Source: Spirochaetes bacterium ADurb.Bin110 (GTDB taxonomy: Bacteria; Spirochaetota; Spirochaetia; Treponematales; Rectinemataceae). Taken from it: a stretch of 32,321 bases of DNA. The stretch lies in assembly GCA_002070755.1 (NCBI GenBank), contig MWDY01000302.1:1-32321 (forward strand), read 5' to 3'. The number at the start of each line of letters is the position of its first letter. Position 1 is the stretch's first letter. Shown piece after piece: positions 15,332-23,325 of the stretch. The notes under the pieces are model-generated. The model did no database searches. It worked only from the letters and a program-made list of their open reading frames with translations, and was not told the DNA's origin. A program made the position numbers and the translations under genes.

Positions 15332-15985
15332 ATGAAAGCAAGGAAGCTAGTATTGATCGCTCTAGTGGCCGCGGTCGTCATCTCGTGTGGCACAAAGCCC
15401 CCTCTTCGAAAGGGAGAAGTGCTTATTGAGGATAAAGGCACTGCATACGGCGTCAAGACACCTAAATGGGTAGAGCTTGCAATCGTAGGTGGCTACCGGG
15501 ATATTGAAAAACTGCCCGATTATAAGGATAAAGTAGTTTTCATAGCTCAATTCGAAGCTCAGAATCTCCAAAGTGCACAATTGCTCGCTGAGCGTATGCA
15601 GGCTGATACTGAGATTGCTCGCTATCTGTCAACACGAGTCAAAGATGCATTCAAAGGTGCGAATGTTGCAGATGCGGATTCCAAGAATTTTGGAGCGTAC
15701 GGAGAGCGCTTTGTGGCAAGTGTGGGTGAAGCTAAATTCTCTGGTTTTAGGATGGAGGCTGATTGGTGGGTTAAGGTTCAGACTTATACTCCAGAGAATA
15801 AGCCTGATAAGCAAATATATCGGGTAATTCAGCTATGGGCGATCGATAAGAATATGCTGCAAAAACAGTTCGACATACTCTTCTCTCAAATGGCAGGTGG
15901 CGAGCCAGCAACGCCTGAGCAAAAGCGCGCTATGGATCTGGTCCAAAACACAGTAGCCAAAGATTTCTTTGGTGAATCTCATTGA
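15332..15985 (+). CDS. Lipoprotein, hypothetical (cassette gene 2)
   Basis: A 217-residue lipoprotein with signal MKARKLVLIALVAAVVISC, in which the lipobox VISC puts the acylated Cys at residue 19. The mature part has PKWVELAIVGGYRDIEKLPDYKDKVVF, which resembles the 'P.WV......' opening of LPP20-type lipoproteins. A helical region follows (LAERMQADTEIARYLSTRVKDAF), and then strands around EADWWVKVQTYTPE. I do not recognise a catalytic motif. It has a good ribosome site (AGGAGG, 7 bases before the ATG) and lies 35 bases after gene 1. A strong hairpin terminator follows, so genes 1 and 2 form a transcription unit. The function is probably structural, in the envelope. Confidence 0.7.
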   Translation: MKARKLVLIALVAAVVISCGTKPPLRKGEVLIEDKGTAYGVKTPKWVELAIVGGYRDIEKLPDYKDKVVFIAQFEAQNLQSAQLLAERMQADTEIARYLSTRVKDAFKGANVADADSKNFGAYGERFVASVGEAKFSGFRMEADWWVKVQTYTPENKPDKQIYRVIQLWAIDKNMLQKQFDILFSQMAGGEPATPEQKRAMDLVQNTVAKDFFGESH

Positions 15986-16006
15986 TCCAATAATAAAGAA
16001 TAAATA

Positions 16007-16044
16007 GAAAGCCTCGATGCATGATATATAATGCCGAGGCTTTC
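16007..16044 (+). terminator. Rho-independent terminator after lipoprotein 2
   Basis: GAAAGCCTCG (16007-16016) and CGAGGCTTTC (16035-16044) form a perfect 10-base-pair stem. The loop can itself pair through GCAT/ATGC. The sequence following is T-rich (TTTAGT). It separates lipoprotein 2 from lipoprotein 3, which may therefore have its own promoter or depend on read-through. Confidence 0.75.
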
Positions 16045-16086
16045 TTTAGTATAAGTTAGAATTTCTCACCCAGAGAGGAATTATAA

Positions 16087-17544
16087 ATGAAAAAGAGCAT
16101 CATTTTATGGATGATGATTTATTTCTTGCTTGTGGTGAGCTGCGCTAGTGCGCCCAGCATTCCGGAATGGGTGAAAAAGACGCCAAGCCCTGATGCAAAA
16201 TATACTTATTTTGTTGGATCATCTTCGGCAAAGGATAGCGCAACAGCCCTTAATGATGCAACTGCAGCATTGATTGCGGGTATCATGCAGTACATGGGAG
16301 TATCGATAAGCGTAGCATCCAGCGCCGAAGCAAAAGCTTCTCTCAGCGAATATGAGGCCCAGATAACACAGACAGTTAAGACAGAATCTAAGGGTCGGCT
16401 TTCGGGTTTTGAGGTAGTCGAAAAATATATACAGAGTGACAAAAAAACTGGGCTTTATACCGTGCATGTCCTAGCCCGATATGAAACAAAGGAGCTTAAT
16501 AGAGAGAAAGCTCGAATCGAATCTTTACTCAAGGAAAAAGCCGATGCCGTGGCAATACCCGAACAGAAGGGTGATTCTGCAGCCAACGAGGGGCACTTGA
16601 TCGATGCTATTCGCGCTTATGCGGAAGCTATGTCAGCAGCAGGAAGCTCTGATATCGAGAATGCTCAGATAAAGCTCGAACGCAATGCTAAGAAAGCTTC
16701 AGCATTAGCCGCTACGCTTAAATTGGTAATGTTGTCTCCATCGAATCTGGAAATACCGCTGGGCAGCACTAAGGCTCCATCATATGCGGTGAAGCTTATA
16801 ACTAATCGTGGAGGAAGAGAAGAAGGAGTGCCCGGTGCTCCGCTTGTTGTAACTTATCCTCGAAGACTGACTTCAGGACGATTGGGTACTGCTACACAGC
16901 AAGTCTTTACCAATCAAGATGGCATCGTCTCATTCGATGTTCCTTTCGTAGAATTAGCTGGGGATTATCAAGTTACCGTGCAGCTAGATTTTGGAAGTAT
17001 TGCTGATATTCTAGGAGGGTTACCTGGATGGGCATTGCCATACATGGAAGCATTAGAAAGCGATTTGTCGGGCATAAGAATATATATGAGTTATAAGGTT
17101 GTTTCAGCAGCTAAAAGTGTTCCTACGGCTATTGGGGTCTATCTTAAAAACCAAGCACAGAGAGGCAGCCTAGATCCTGAAACATTTATAAAGAGTCTTG
17201 AAGAAGCACTCGTAAAGGAAGGTTTCTCTATTTTCACGACAGAAATCTCCGCTGAATTCGGAAAGCCCGATATTGCGCAGCTTAAAGCTATTGCCCCAAC
17301 TCAGGCTAAGCGCTTTATTTTGGCTACTGTTGAGCTTGTCTCGATTACTAAAGAGGATAGTTTTTTCATCGCTTCGGTGACAGGATCCCTGAGTGCTATT
17401 GATTTGATAGAAGGAAATACTCTCTATTCGGGGAGCAAGGGCGCTCAAGGAATGGGGCTTTCTGAGGCAGAGGCGATCTCTGCAGCGCTCAGGACGCTCG
17501 GTGGTCAAGTATTTGCCAAGGAACTATTGGCTGCTTTGCGCTGA
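16087..17544 (+). CDS. LPP20-family lipoprotein with Ig-like and C-terminal domains (cassette gene 3)
   Basis: A 485-residue lipoprotein: signal MKKSIILWMMIYFLLVVSC with Cys at residue 19. An LPP20-type domain spans about residues 24-135, including IPEWVKKTPSPDAKYTYFVG and the alanine-rich helix with GIMQYMG. A helical segment (about 135-220) follows. A beta-rich Ig/Big-like domain (about 220-320) carries VFTNQDGIVSFDVPFVELAG. The C-terminal alpha/beta domain (about 345-485) has SLEEALVKEGFSIF and SAIDLIEGNTLYSGSKGAQG, a CsgG-like pattern. The ATG has AGAGGAA upstream. No catalytic residues are visible. It is likely a periplasm-facing scaffold with the two upstream lipoproteins, but that is inference from position only. 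Confidence 0.75.
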   Translation: MKKSIILWMMIYFLLVVSCASAPSIPEWVKKTPSPDAKYTYFVGSSSAKDSATALNDATAALIAGIMQYMGVSISVASSAEAKASLSEYEAQITQTVKTESKGRLSGFEVVEKYIQSDKKTGLYTVHVLARYETKELNREKARIESLLKEKADAVAIPEQKGDSAANEGHLIDAIRAYAEAMSAAGSSDIENAQIKLERNAKKASALAATLKLVMLSPSNLEIPLGSTKAPSYAVKLITNRGGREEGVPGAPLVVTYPRRLTSGRLGTATQQVFTNQDGIVSFDVPFVELAGDYQVTVQLDFGSIADILGGLPGWALPYMEALESDLSGIRIYMSYKVVSAAKSVPTAIGVYLKNQAQRGSLDPETFIKSLEEALVKEGFSIFTTEISAEFGKPDIAQLKAIAPTQAKRFILATVELVSITKEDSFFIASVTGSLSAIDLIEGNTLYSGSKGAQGMGLSEAEAISAALRTLGGQVFAKELLAALR

Positions 17545-17583
17545 GCATTCACCTAAGACTGATTATAAATTAAAAGAAAAGAA

Positions 17584-18126
17584 TCATAGTGATAGAACTA
17601 TCGAAGTTCCACTTTCTTTCTGACGGAGCACATCCTCTATGGCAAGGTGAACCAATCTGTCACAGCGTTCGTTGTCGATGTTGCCTGCATGTCCTTCTAC
17701 CCACTCAAAATTAGGTTCGAGCTTGCAGCATAGGCTATCCAATTCTTGCCATAACTCAAGATTCATGACAGGCTTTTTTGCAGAGGTTTTCCAGCCACGC
17801 TTTTTCCATTCTGCGAGCCATCTTGTAATACCATTTTTTACATACATCGAATCGGTGAATATATTGATTTGTGCTCTTGTCCAAGATGGTGGGGATTCCA
17901 GCGATCTGCTAGAGGCCGAAGAACTAGCCTCTTCTATTCTTGATTTTAGAAAAGATAGCGCCATGATAACAGCAGTAAGTTCCATTCTATTATTTGTGGT
18001 ATAAGGCTCTCCACCCCAGGCTTCTCGATATCGATCGCCATAGCGCATAATATAGGCCCATCCGCCAGGCCCAGGATTGCCTTTGCATCCGCCATCTGTA
18101 TATACAATGAAATCTTCCTGGCTCAT
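17584..18126 (-). CDS. rnhA: Ribonuclease HI
   Basis: RNase HI cuts the RNA strand of RNA:DNA hybrids. All four catalytic acids are in place: Asp11 in YTDGGCKGNPGPGG, Glu49 in NNRMELTA, Asp92 in IFTDSMYVKNGI, and Asp156 in NIDNERCD, together with the conserved His146 (GHAGN). A serine-rich insertion of about 20 residues (about 65-85) makes it 180 residues against the usual 150-160. The handle region KKRGWK is present. There is no Shine-Dalgarno before the ATG, and a minus-strand promoter seems to start transcription at the ATG itself. It is divergent from the ABC exporter and convergent with lipoprotein 3. Confidence 0.95.
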   Translation of the reverse strand: MSQEDFIVYTDGGCKGNPGPGGWAYIMRYGDRYREAWGGEPYTTNNRMELTAVIMALSFLKSRIEEASSSASSRSLESPPSWTRAQINIFTDSMYVKNGITRWLAEWKKRGWKTSAKKPVMNLELWQELDSLCCKLEPNFEWVEGHAGNIDNERCDRLVHLAIEDVLRQKESGTSIVLSL

Positions 18127-18132
18127 GAGTGC

Positions 18133-18161
18133 AATATGGCAGAAGATTCTGATTCAAGCAA
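18133..18161 (-). promoter_or_regulatory. Predicted leaderless promoter of rnhA
   Basis: Read on the minus strand, TTGCTT (18156-18161) and CATATT (18133-18138) are separated by 17 bases. Six bases lie between the -10 box and the ATG at 18126, so the first transcribed base would be at or beside the start codon. The boxes are only moderate matches to consensus. Confidence 0.4.
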
Positions 18162-18165
18162 CTGC

Positions 18166-18194
18166 TTGCTGTGTTTCTAAGCCATCGTTAGAAT
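18166..18194 (+). promoter_or_regulatory. Predicted leaderless promoter of the ABC exporter operon
   Basis: TTGCTG (18166-18171) and TAGAAT (18189-18194, 5 of 6) are separated by 17 bases. Eight bases separate the -10 box from the ATG at 18203, and no Shine-Dalgarno is present. The two divergent -35 boxes (this one and that of rnhA) are only 4 bases apart, so the promoters lie back to back. Confidence 0.5.
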
Positions 18195-18202
18195 AAAAAA
18201 AT

Positions 18203-20044
18203 ATGTTTAAAGAATACACAACATTGTTGCCTCATCTAAGAAGTTATAGATATCGATATATTGGCGGTATCTTATGTCTTATTATAGTAGATGCAAGCCA
18301 GGTTCTCATTCCTCGATATATTCAAATGGCTATAGACTGCATTACTAGCGGAACTTTTGTTTTTGCTGACATCATCAGTCCTTTGATTCATATGCTGTTG
18401 CTTGCTCTTTTAATATCTATAGGACGATTTTTCTGGCGGTATTTTATCAATATTGCAAGCAGACGAATCGAAGCAGAAATGAGAGATAGACTTTTCTCAC
18501 ATATCCTGTCAATGTCGGGCAGTTTCTTTAGAAAGAATACTACAGGCGATCTGATGGCAAGAGCAACCAACGATATAAGTACAATTCGCCAAGCAACGGG
18601 TATGGGTTTCGTGTCTCTTATCGACGGTATTTTTATGACAGCCATGATTATCATTGCAATGTTTGCGAACAATTCAGCGGTTGCTGCTTGGATAATCCTT
18701 CCTTTGCCTTTAATTACTGCTCTGATTTTGCTCTTTGGTCGAATAGTCGGGAAACTGTTCAAGAAGATTCAGGATATCTATGGACGCTTGTCGGATATTG
18801 CCCAGGAATCCCTTTCTGGAATAAGGATTGTAAAATCCTTCGTAAAAGAAGATTATTTTTTCAACAAATTTTCAATTGCGAATACGGATTATAAAAATGC
18901 AATTATGGATCTCGTAAAGACTTCTGGCTTCTTTTTTCCTTTTATCACTTTTCTTTCTGGATTGAGCACGGTACTGCTCATACTTTTTGGTGGTAGGGCT
19001 TCAATTAGGAATAAGATGACCCCGGGTTCGATTATAGCTATGCTTTCATACCTTGAAATGTTGGTATGGCCTCTAATGAGTGCTGGTTTCACTGTGAATA
19101 TCATCCAACGTGGGGCTGCAAGCCTGAAAAGAATAAATGAAATTCTCAGAACAGAGCCGGAGATCAAGGAATCATCGAATTGCTTAAAACAGATGCCCAG
19201 GGGCAATATAGACATTAAAAACCTTTATTATATATATCCAGGAGCGCAAAAGCCTGTATTGAAGGATATTTCTGTTCACATTCATGAAGGCTCGATGTTA
19301 GGAATTCTTGGAAAAGTTGGATCAGGTAAGAGCACGCTCTTAAAAATTCTTCCGCGAATGTTGGAACCCGGAGAAGGTCATGTATTTATAGGCAATATAG
19401 ATATATGTTTATTTGGGCTGAGTGAACTTCGGTCTGCTTTCGGTATGGTGCCTCAGGAGAGCTTCTTATTCTCAGATAGCATAAAGCAAAACGTCCTTTT
19501 TTCTGCATACAATATCAGCCCCGAACGTTTTGAAGCAATTGCTAGGATATCGGGACTTGATCGTGACTATCAGCTTTTCCCCCATGGGTGGGAGACAATT
19601 GTAGGCGAAAGAGGGATAACACTCTCTGGAGGCCAGAAACAAAGAATTGCTCTGGCTCGGGCTCTTGCAGCTGATCCATATATTCTTTTGCTAGATGATG
19701 CATTGTCGGCTGTAGATGCGGAAACAGAAGAGCATATTCTTAGTTCTCTGATAGATGAGAGAAAAGGCAGGACTACCATCATCGTTTCTCATCGAATATC
19801 GACTCTGCGCAACGCCGATAATATCATAGTGCTCGACAGTGGAGAAATAATCCAGCAAGGTTCGCATGAAGAGCTCATGGCCGAGAGAGAAGGTTTTTAT
19901 GCTAGAATTGCAGCCTTGCAGCAGCTTGAACAGCAGGCTTCTATTACTTCTATTAGAGATAATATTTCTCAAAGAAAAACGGTAGTAGATCAAAAGTCAT
20001 CTGCGCATGATGCTTCTGTGTCAGAGGAAACAATCTATGGATGA
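18203..20044 (+). CDS. ABC exporter subunit 1 (fused membrane/ATPase, degenerate Walker B)
   Basis: A half-transporter of 613 residues with a six-helix membrane domain (about residues 15-320) and an ATP-binding domain. Walker A is GKVGSGKSTLL near residue 370, the Q-loop VPQESFLFSDS, the signature LSGGQKQR near 474, Walker B ILLLDDALS near 495, and the H-loop SHRISTLRNA. The catalytic Glu after Walker B is Asp, while its signature is intact. That is one half of an asymmetric heterodimer; the partner is the next gene, which overlaps this stop by 8 bases. It is similar in layout to BmrC-type multidrug exporters. The substrate is unknown. It has no Shine-Dalgarno and is probably leaderless. Confidence 0.93.
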   Translation: MFKEYTTLLPHLRSYRYRYIGGILCLIIVDASQVLIPRYIQMAIDCITSGTFVFADIISPLIHMLLLALLISIGRFFWRYFINIASRRIEAEMRDRLFSHILSMSGSFFRKNTTGDLMARATNDISTIRQATGMGFVSLIDGIFMTAMIIIAMFANNSAVAAWIILPLPLITALILLFGRIVGKLFKKIQDIYGRLSDIAQESLSGIRIVKSFVKEDYFFNKFSIANTDYKNAIMDLVKTSGFFFPFITFLSGLSTVLLILFGGRASIRNKMTPGSIIAMLSYLEMLVWPLMSAGFTVNIIQRGAASLKRINEILRTEPEIKESSNCLKQMPRGNIDIKNLYYIYPGAQKPVLKDISVHIHEGSMLGILGKVGSGKSTLLKILPRMLEPGEGHVFIGNIDICLFGLSELRSAFGMVPQESFLFSDSIKQNVLFSAYNISPERFEAIARISGLDRDYQLFPHGWETIVGERGITLSGGQKQRIALARALAADPYILLLDDALSAVDAETEEHILSSLIDERKGRTTIIVSHRISTLRNADNIIVLDSGEIIQQGSHEELMAEREGFYARIAALQQLEQQASITSIRDNISQRKTVVDQKSSAHDASVSEETIYG

Positions 20045-22136
20045 ATACTTCGATGCAGAGCCTGTCACAAAAGGCTATGATGCACAGATTGCACGCCGAA
20101 TTCTACTTTATCTCAAACCCTACAAGCTCTATGCGATAATAGCTATTCTAGCCCTCGCAATAGCCACTGCCGGAGAACTCATATCTCCAACCATCATAAA
20201 GCGTGCCATCGACGATGCAGTTGTTCGCGATTGGTACGGCGTAGATCCTTCAGCAGTATATATCCTTTCTAAAGACGAGAGTTCTCTCGAAGTTAGGATC
20301 GGCGAACGTATATATGTACGGGCTTCTCGCCTCGCAGGACTCACTATGGCCGAAAGAAATCGTCTTTTCGAACAAGGCCTTCTAGACAATGAAGCGAGCT
20401 ATGTATTTCCACTTGATCCAATGCGCGAAGAAAAGATGTCTGTTGCAGAGAGAATCCCTAGAGCAGAGCTTTCAGACAACTGGGGAGTGCTTCCATCTTC
20501 GGTCTTGAGGACTCTAAAATCTAAAGATGCTGATATTCTTCGAGCAGCTGACAATAGAGCTCTTTTGCGCTTCGGTTTCATTTTATTGATTGTGCTATTG
20601 ATTGTACTTGTTGCAACCTTCGCAATGACATGGTTCACGAATCAGATTTCGACCTTCATCATGAAGGACATGCGCCTTGAGCTTTTTCACCATGTGATAG
20701 AACAGTCGCTTTCTTATCTTTCGAGACAGCCAGTTGGGCGCTTGGTTACGAGATTGACAAGCGATATAGAAGTTATCAGCCAATTCTTTAGCGATGTATT
20801 AAGCGCTTTCATCAAAGATGCTTCTATCATGATAGGATCTCTCATTGTGCTTTTCTTACTGAGTTGGAAACTAGCATTTATCGTATTGGCGACAATGCCT
20901 TTAGTCTTTATCGCTTCTACAGTTGCACGCACTAAGGCGCGTGATGCTTTTCGAAATCAACGCCATTGGACTAGTAGGGTAAATTCCTTTTTATCGGAGC
21001 ACATATCAGGAATAGATATCGTCAAGCTCTTTGTTCAAGAAAACAGGGTTTCTAAGGATTTTGGAAAAAACAATGAGCAGCTATTAAAGGCTAATATTGC
21101 CGAGATGTATGTCTATGCCACCTTCAGGCCTTTTGTCGATTTTATGGCAACACTAACGACAGTTCTTGCAATCTTTTTTGGTGCGATGCTATTTTTGAGA
21201 TTGCAGATATCTATCGGTACCCTCATTGCTTTTATAAGCCTGATTTCTATGTTTTACTCTCCGATCAAGGATCTATCGGAAAAATATATTCTCTTGCAAA
21301 GCGCAATGGCCAGCGGTGAGAGAATTTTTGGTCTTTTGGACCAAGATGAAAGACTTCCAGACCAGTTACCAGAATTAGTAGGCCAGCCCTTTCCTAGAAC
21401 TATTCGGGGCCATATTGAACTTTCGCACGTGTGGTTTGCATATAAAAATGAAGAGTGGGTGCTCAAAGATGTATCTTTTATTGTAAATCCTGGTGAAAAA
21501 GTTGCAATTGTCGGATATACTGGTGCAGGAAAATCTACAATAGCAAATCTATTGGCACGATTTTGGGATATCCAGAAGGGGTCTATTTTGATCGATGGAG
21601 TGCCAATTGGCCAATTTCCATTAAAGCAAATCCGAAAACTCATTCAACCTGTTCCTCAGGATGTTTTTCTTTTTCAAGGGACGATTCGGGAGAATATAAG
21701 CCTTGGGCTCGATCTTTCACAAGAAAAGCTGGAAAAAGCTGCAAAGGCTGTCTATGCTCATGATTTCATCATATCTTTGCCTCAGGGCTATGATACTCCT
21801 CTTGCAGAAGGCGGGCTCAATCTGTCGCTTGGCCAAAGGCAGCTAATTTCTTTTGCAAGAGTCCTTGCTCATGAGCCATCTGTTATCATTCTCGATGAAG
21901 CTACAAGTTCTATAGATACAGAGACAGAAAAGCTTCTTCAAAGGGGCATTGAAGGCCTCTTGAAAGGCCATACGAGCATTGTTATCGCGCATCGACTTTC
22001 TACAATTCGTAATGCTAATAGGATCATCGTGCTTGGGCAAGGTCGTGTGGTAGAGATAGGTACACATGATGAATTGATAGCTCTTCAAGGCTTGTACTGG
22101 AATCTGTATAGGCTTCAGAATAAGGAAACGGAATAA
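20037..22136 (+). CDS. ABC exporter subunit 2 with large external domain
   Basis: The partner half-transporter. I start it at ATG 20037 (MDEYFDAEPV), which has AGAGGA about 8 bases upstream and overlaps the end of subunit 1, rather than at the 10-codon-longer frame start. The product is 699 residues. A soluble insert of about 105 residues (about 65-172) lies between transmembrane helices 1 and 2 and should face outside, as in BmrD-type subunits. Walker A is GYTGAGKSTIAN near 492. The signature is LSLGQRQ (not LSGGQ) near 595. Walker B is VIILDEATSSID with the catalytic Glu, and the H-loop is AHRLSTIRNA. Paired with subunit 1, this gives one consensus and one degenerate ATP site. Confidence 0.93.
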   Translation: MDEYFDAEPVTKGYDAQIARRILLYLKPYKLYAIIAILALAIATAGELISPTIIKRAIDDAVVRDWYGVDPSAVYILSKDESSLEVRIGERIYVRASRLAGLTMAERNRLFEQGLLDNEASYVFPLDPMREEKMSVAERIPRAELSDNWGVLPSSVLRTLKSKDADILRAADNRALLRFGFILLIVLLIVLVATFAMTWFTNQISTFIMKDMRLELFHHVIEQSLSYLSRQPVGRLVTRLTSDIEVISQFFSDVLSAFIKDASIMIGSLIVLFLLSWKLAFIVLATMPLVFIASTVARTKARDAFRNQRHWTSRVNSFLSEHISGIDIVKLFVQENRVSKDFGKNNEQLLKANIAEMYVYATFRPFVDFMATLTTVLAIFFGAMLFLRLQISIGTLIAFISLISMFYSPIKDLSEKYILLQSAMASGERIFGLLDQDERLPDQLPELVGQPFPRTIRGHIELSHVWFAYKNEEWVLKDVSFIVNPGEKVAIVGYTGAGKSTIANLLARFWDIQKGSILIDGVPIGQFPLKQIRKLIQPVPQDVFLFQGTIRENISLGLDLSQEKLEKAAKAVYAHDFIISLPQGYDTPLAEGGLNLSLGQRQLISFARVLAHEPSVIILDEATSSIDTETEKLLQRGIEGLLKGHTSIVIAHRLSTIRNANRIIVLGQGRVVEIGTHDELIALQGLYWNLYRLQNKETE

Positions 22137-22949
22137 ATGACGCCATTTGCAGAAGAGAAAGAACCCTTTATAATTGGCCAAGATGATCAGGTTTATGCTG
22201 TTTACAAGCCATGTGGTTGGCATTCTGTAAGTCAAAAAAAAAGCGACCGCTCTATAGTATCTTGGCTAAATGATCAGGCAATATCTGGCCTTAGAGAGTC
22301 TCTAGTTGATAGAGAACTTGGCCTTGTTTATAGGCTAGATCAGGCTACATCTGGGATTCTGCTCTTTGCGGCGAATCGGGAGAGCCTCATAAGACTTCGG
22401 CAAGCACAGAAAGAACTTGCCATTGCAAAGACTTATGTTTTAATTTCTGCCTTTTCAGAGCGCGAGCTTATAGGATCCTTGCCTAGAACAAAGAAAGAGA
22501 GGCAATCGTTTTTTATCGGAGAACTTTTATCCAATAAAGAAGTATATATAGAAAGCTATTTTCGACCCTATGGTCCCAAAGGTGCTTTGGTGTCCTGTAT
22601 CGCGCCAGAATTTGCCCCAAAATCCAATAAGCCAATCACAAAAGACATATATGTCAGCAAATATATTGCTGCCTATAAAGTGATGGAAGGAAGCAATACT
22701 AAACTGCAACTGCCGAATGGAGTAGTATGCCTCGAAGTTGAAATACAGAAGGGATTTCGCCATCAAATTCGAGCTCATAGCGCATGGATTGGTTTGCCTA
22801 TTCTAGGGGATCTGTTGTATGGCGAACAAGACTCTAATAGATTGTGGCTTGAAGCTTTTTCAGTATGTCTTCCTCAGCATGATGGATGCCGAAAGGAATG
22901 GAAGCTATATAATGGAATCGAAGATATCGCTCAATATCTATCTATATGA
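22137..22949 (+). CDS. RluA-family rRNA/tRNA pseudouridine synthase
   Basis: This enzyme isomerises specific uridines to pseudouridine in rRNA or tRNA. The 270-residue protein has the RluA core. DRELGLVYRLDQATSGILLFA near residues 60-80 contains the catalytic Asp of the RLD motif. KTYVLIS follows near 97-103, and the C-terminal GFRHQIRAHSAWIGLPILGDLLYG near 205-230 is typical. There is no N-terminal S4 domain, and an insertion of about 40 residues sits in the middle. The target nucleotide cannot be told from sequence. The ATG directly follows the stop of the ABC gene (TAAATG), so translation is coupled. An AAGGA lies further upstream than usual. Confidence 0.9.
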   Translation: MTPFAEEKEPFIIGQDDQVYAVYKPCGWHSVSQKKSDRSIVSWLNDQAISGLRESLVDRELGLVYRLDQATSGILLFAANRESLIRLRQAQKELAIAKTYVLISAFSERELIGSLPRTKKERQSFFIGELLSNKEVYIESYFRPYGPKGALVSCIAPEFAPKSNKPITKDIYVSKYIAAYKVMEGSNTKLQLPNGVVCLEVEIQKGFRHQIRAHSAWIGLPILGDLLYGEQDSNRLWLEAFSVCLPQHDGCRKEWKLYNGIEDIAQYLSI

Positions 22950-22980
22950 AAGCTATTATTCCGTATTATCTGGAAACCCA

Positions 22981-23009
22981 TTCCCATATTAGATGTTTAA
23001 TGATAAAAT
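22981..23009 (+). promoter_or_regulatory. Predicted promoter of the ferredoxin gene (extended -10)
   Basis: TTCCCA (22981-22986, 4 of 6) and TAAAAT (23004-23009, 5 of 6) are separated by 17 bases. TG at 23001-23002 forms an extended -10 (TGATAAAAT). The start of transcription would be near 23016, giving a leader of about 42 bases. An inverted repeat, GATGTTT (22992-22998) with AAACATC (23014-23020), brackets the -10 box and could be an operator or simply AT-rich coincidence. Confidence 0.5.
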
Positions 23010-23057
23010 AATAAAACATCCTTCAAGGAATAATCATATTTTTCAGAGAGGTTTGAC

Positions 23058-23228
23058 ATGGCGTACAGAGTGACGGAGGCTTGCACGAATTGCGGGTCTT
23101 GCGAAAGCGAATGCCCAGTAAGCGCAATTAGCGAAAAGGATAATGCTCGCTACATTGACCCAGAGACATGCATCGATTGTGGAGCATGTGCCGCGGCCTG
23201 TCCTACAGAAGCCATTATTGCTGGCTGA
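23058..23228 (+). CDS. Small 2[4Fe-4S] ferredoxin
   Basis: A 56-residue gene not reported as a longer frame. The product MAYRVTEACTNCGSCESECP continues through a second cluster motif, CIDCGACAAACP, in two mirrored halves. Cysteines at 9, 12, 15 and 19, and again at 38, 41, 44 and 48, fit two CxxCxxCxxxCP motifs, the layout of low-potential clostridial-type ferredoxins used as electron carriers. The ATG has GAGAGG about 6 bases upstream. It sits alone behind its own promoter, 108 bases after the pseudouridine synthase, and is followed within 13 bases by a very strong terminator, so it is probably a monocistronic gene. Its partner enzyme is not encoded here. Confidence 0.95.
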   Translation: MAYRVTEACTNCGSCESECPVSAISEKDNARYIDPETCIDCGACAAACPTEAIIAG

Positions 23229-23241
23229 GATTCTAGACCTA

Positions 23242-23277
23242 AAAAAGGGCTGCCCAACAAGTTGGGCAGCCCTTTTT
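23242..23277. terminator. Strong bidirectional terminator after the ferredoxin
   Basis: AAAAAGGGCTGCCCAAC (23242-23258) is followed by AA and its exact complement (23261-23277), so at least 16 pairs form with a small loop. It has a T tract on both strands (TTTTTATTTTT on the plus strand). It separates the plus-strand ferredoxin from the convergent minus-strand gene at 23326. Confidence 0.93.
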
Positions 23278-23296
23278 ATTTTTCTATACAATCAAA

Positions 23297-23312
23297 CCGC
23301 CTCCTTAGGCGG
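23297..23312 (-). terminator. Second hairpin, terminator candidate for the minus-strand COG2403 gene
   Basis: CCGCCT (23297-23302) pairs with AGGCGG (23307-23312) around a 4-base loop, and on the minus strand it is followed by TTTGATTG. It lies 14 bases beyond the minus-strand stop codon. It works together with the stronger hairpin next to it. Confidence 0.55.
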
Positions 23313-23325
23313 ATTTATCATTGTC

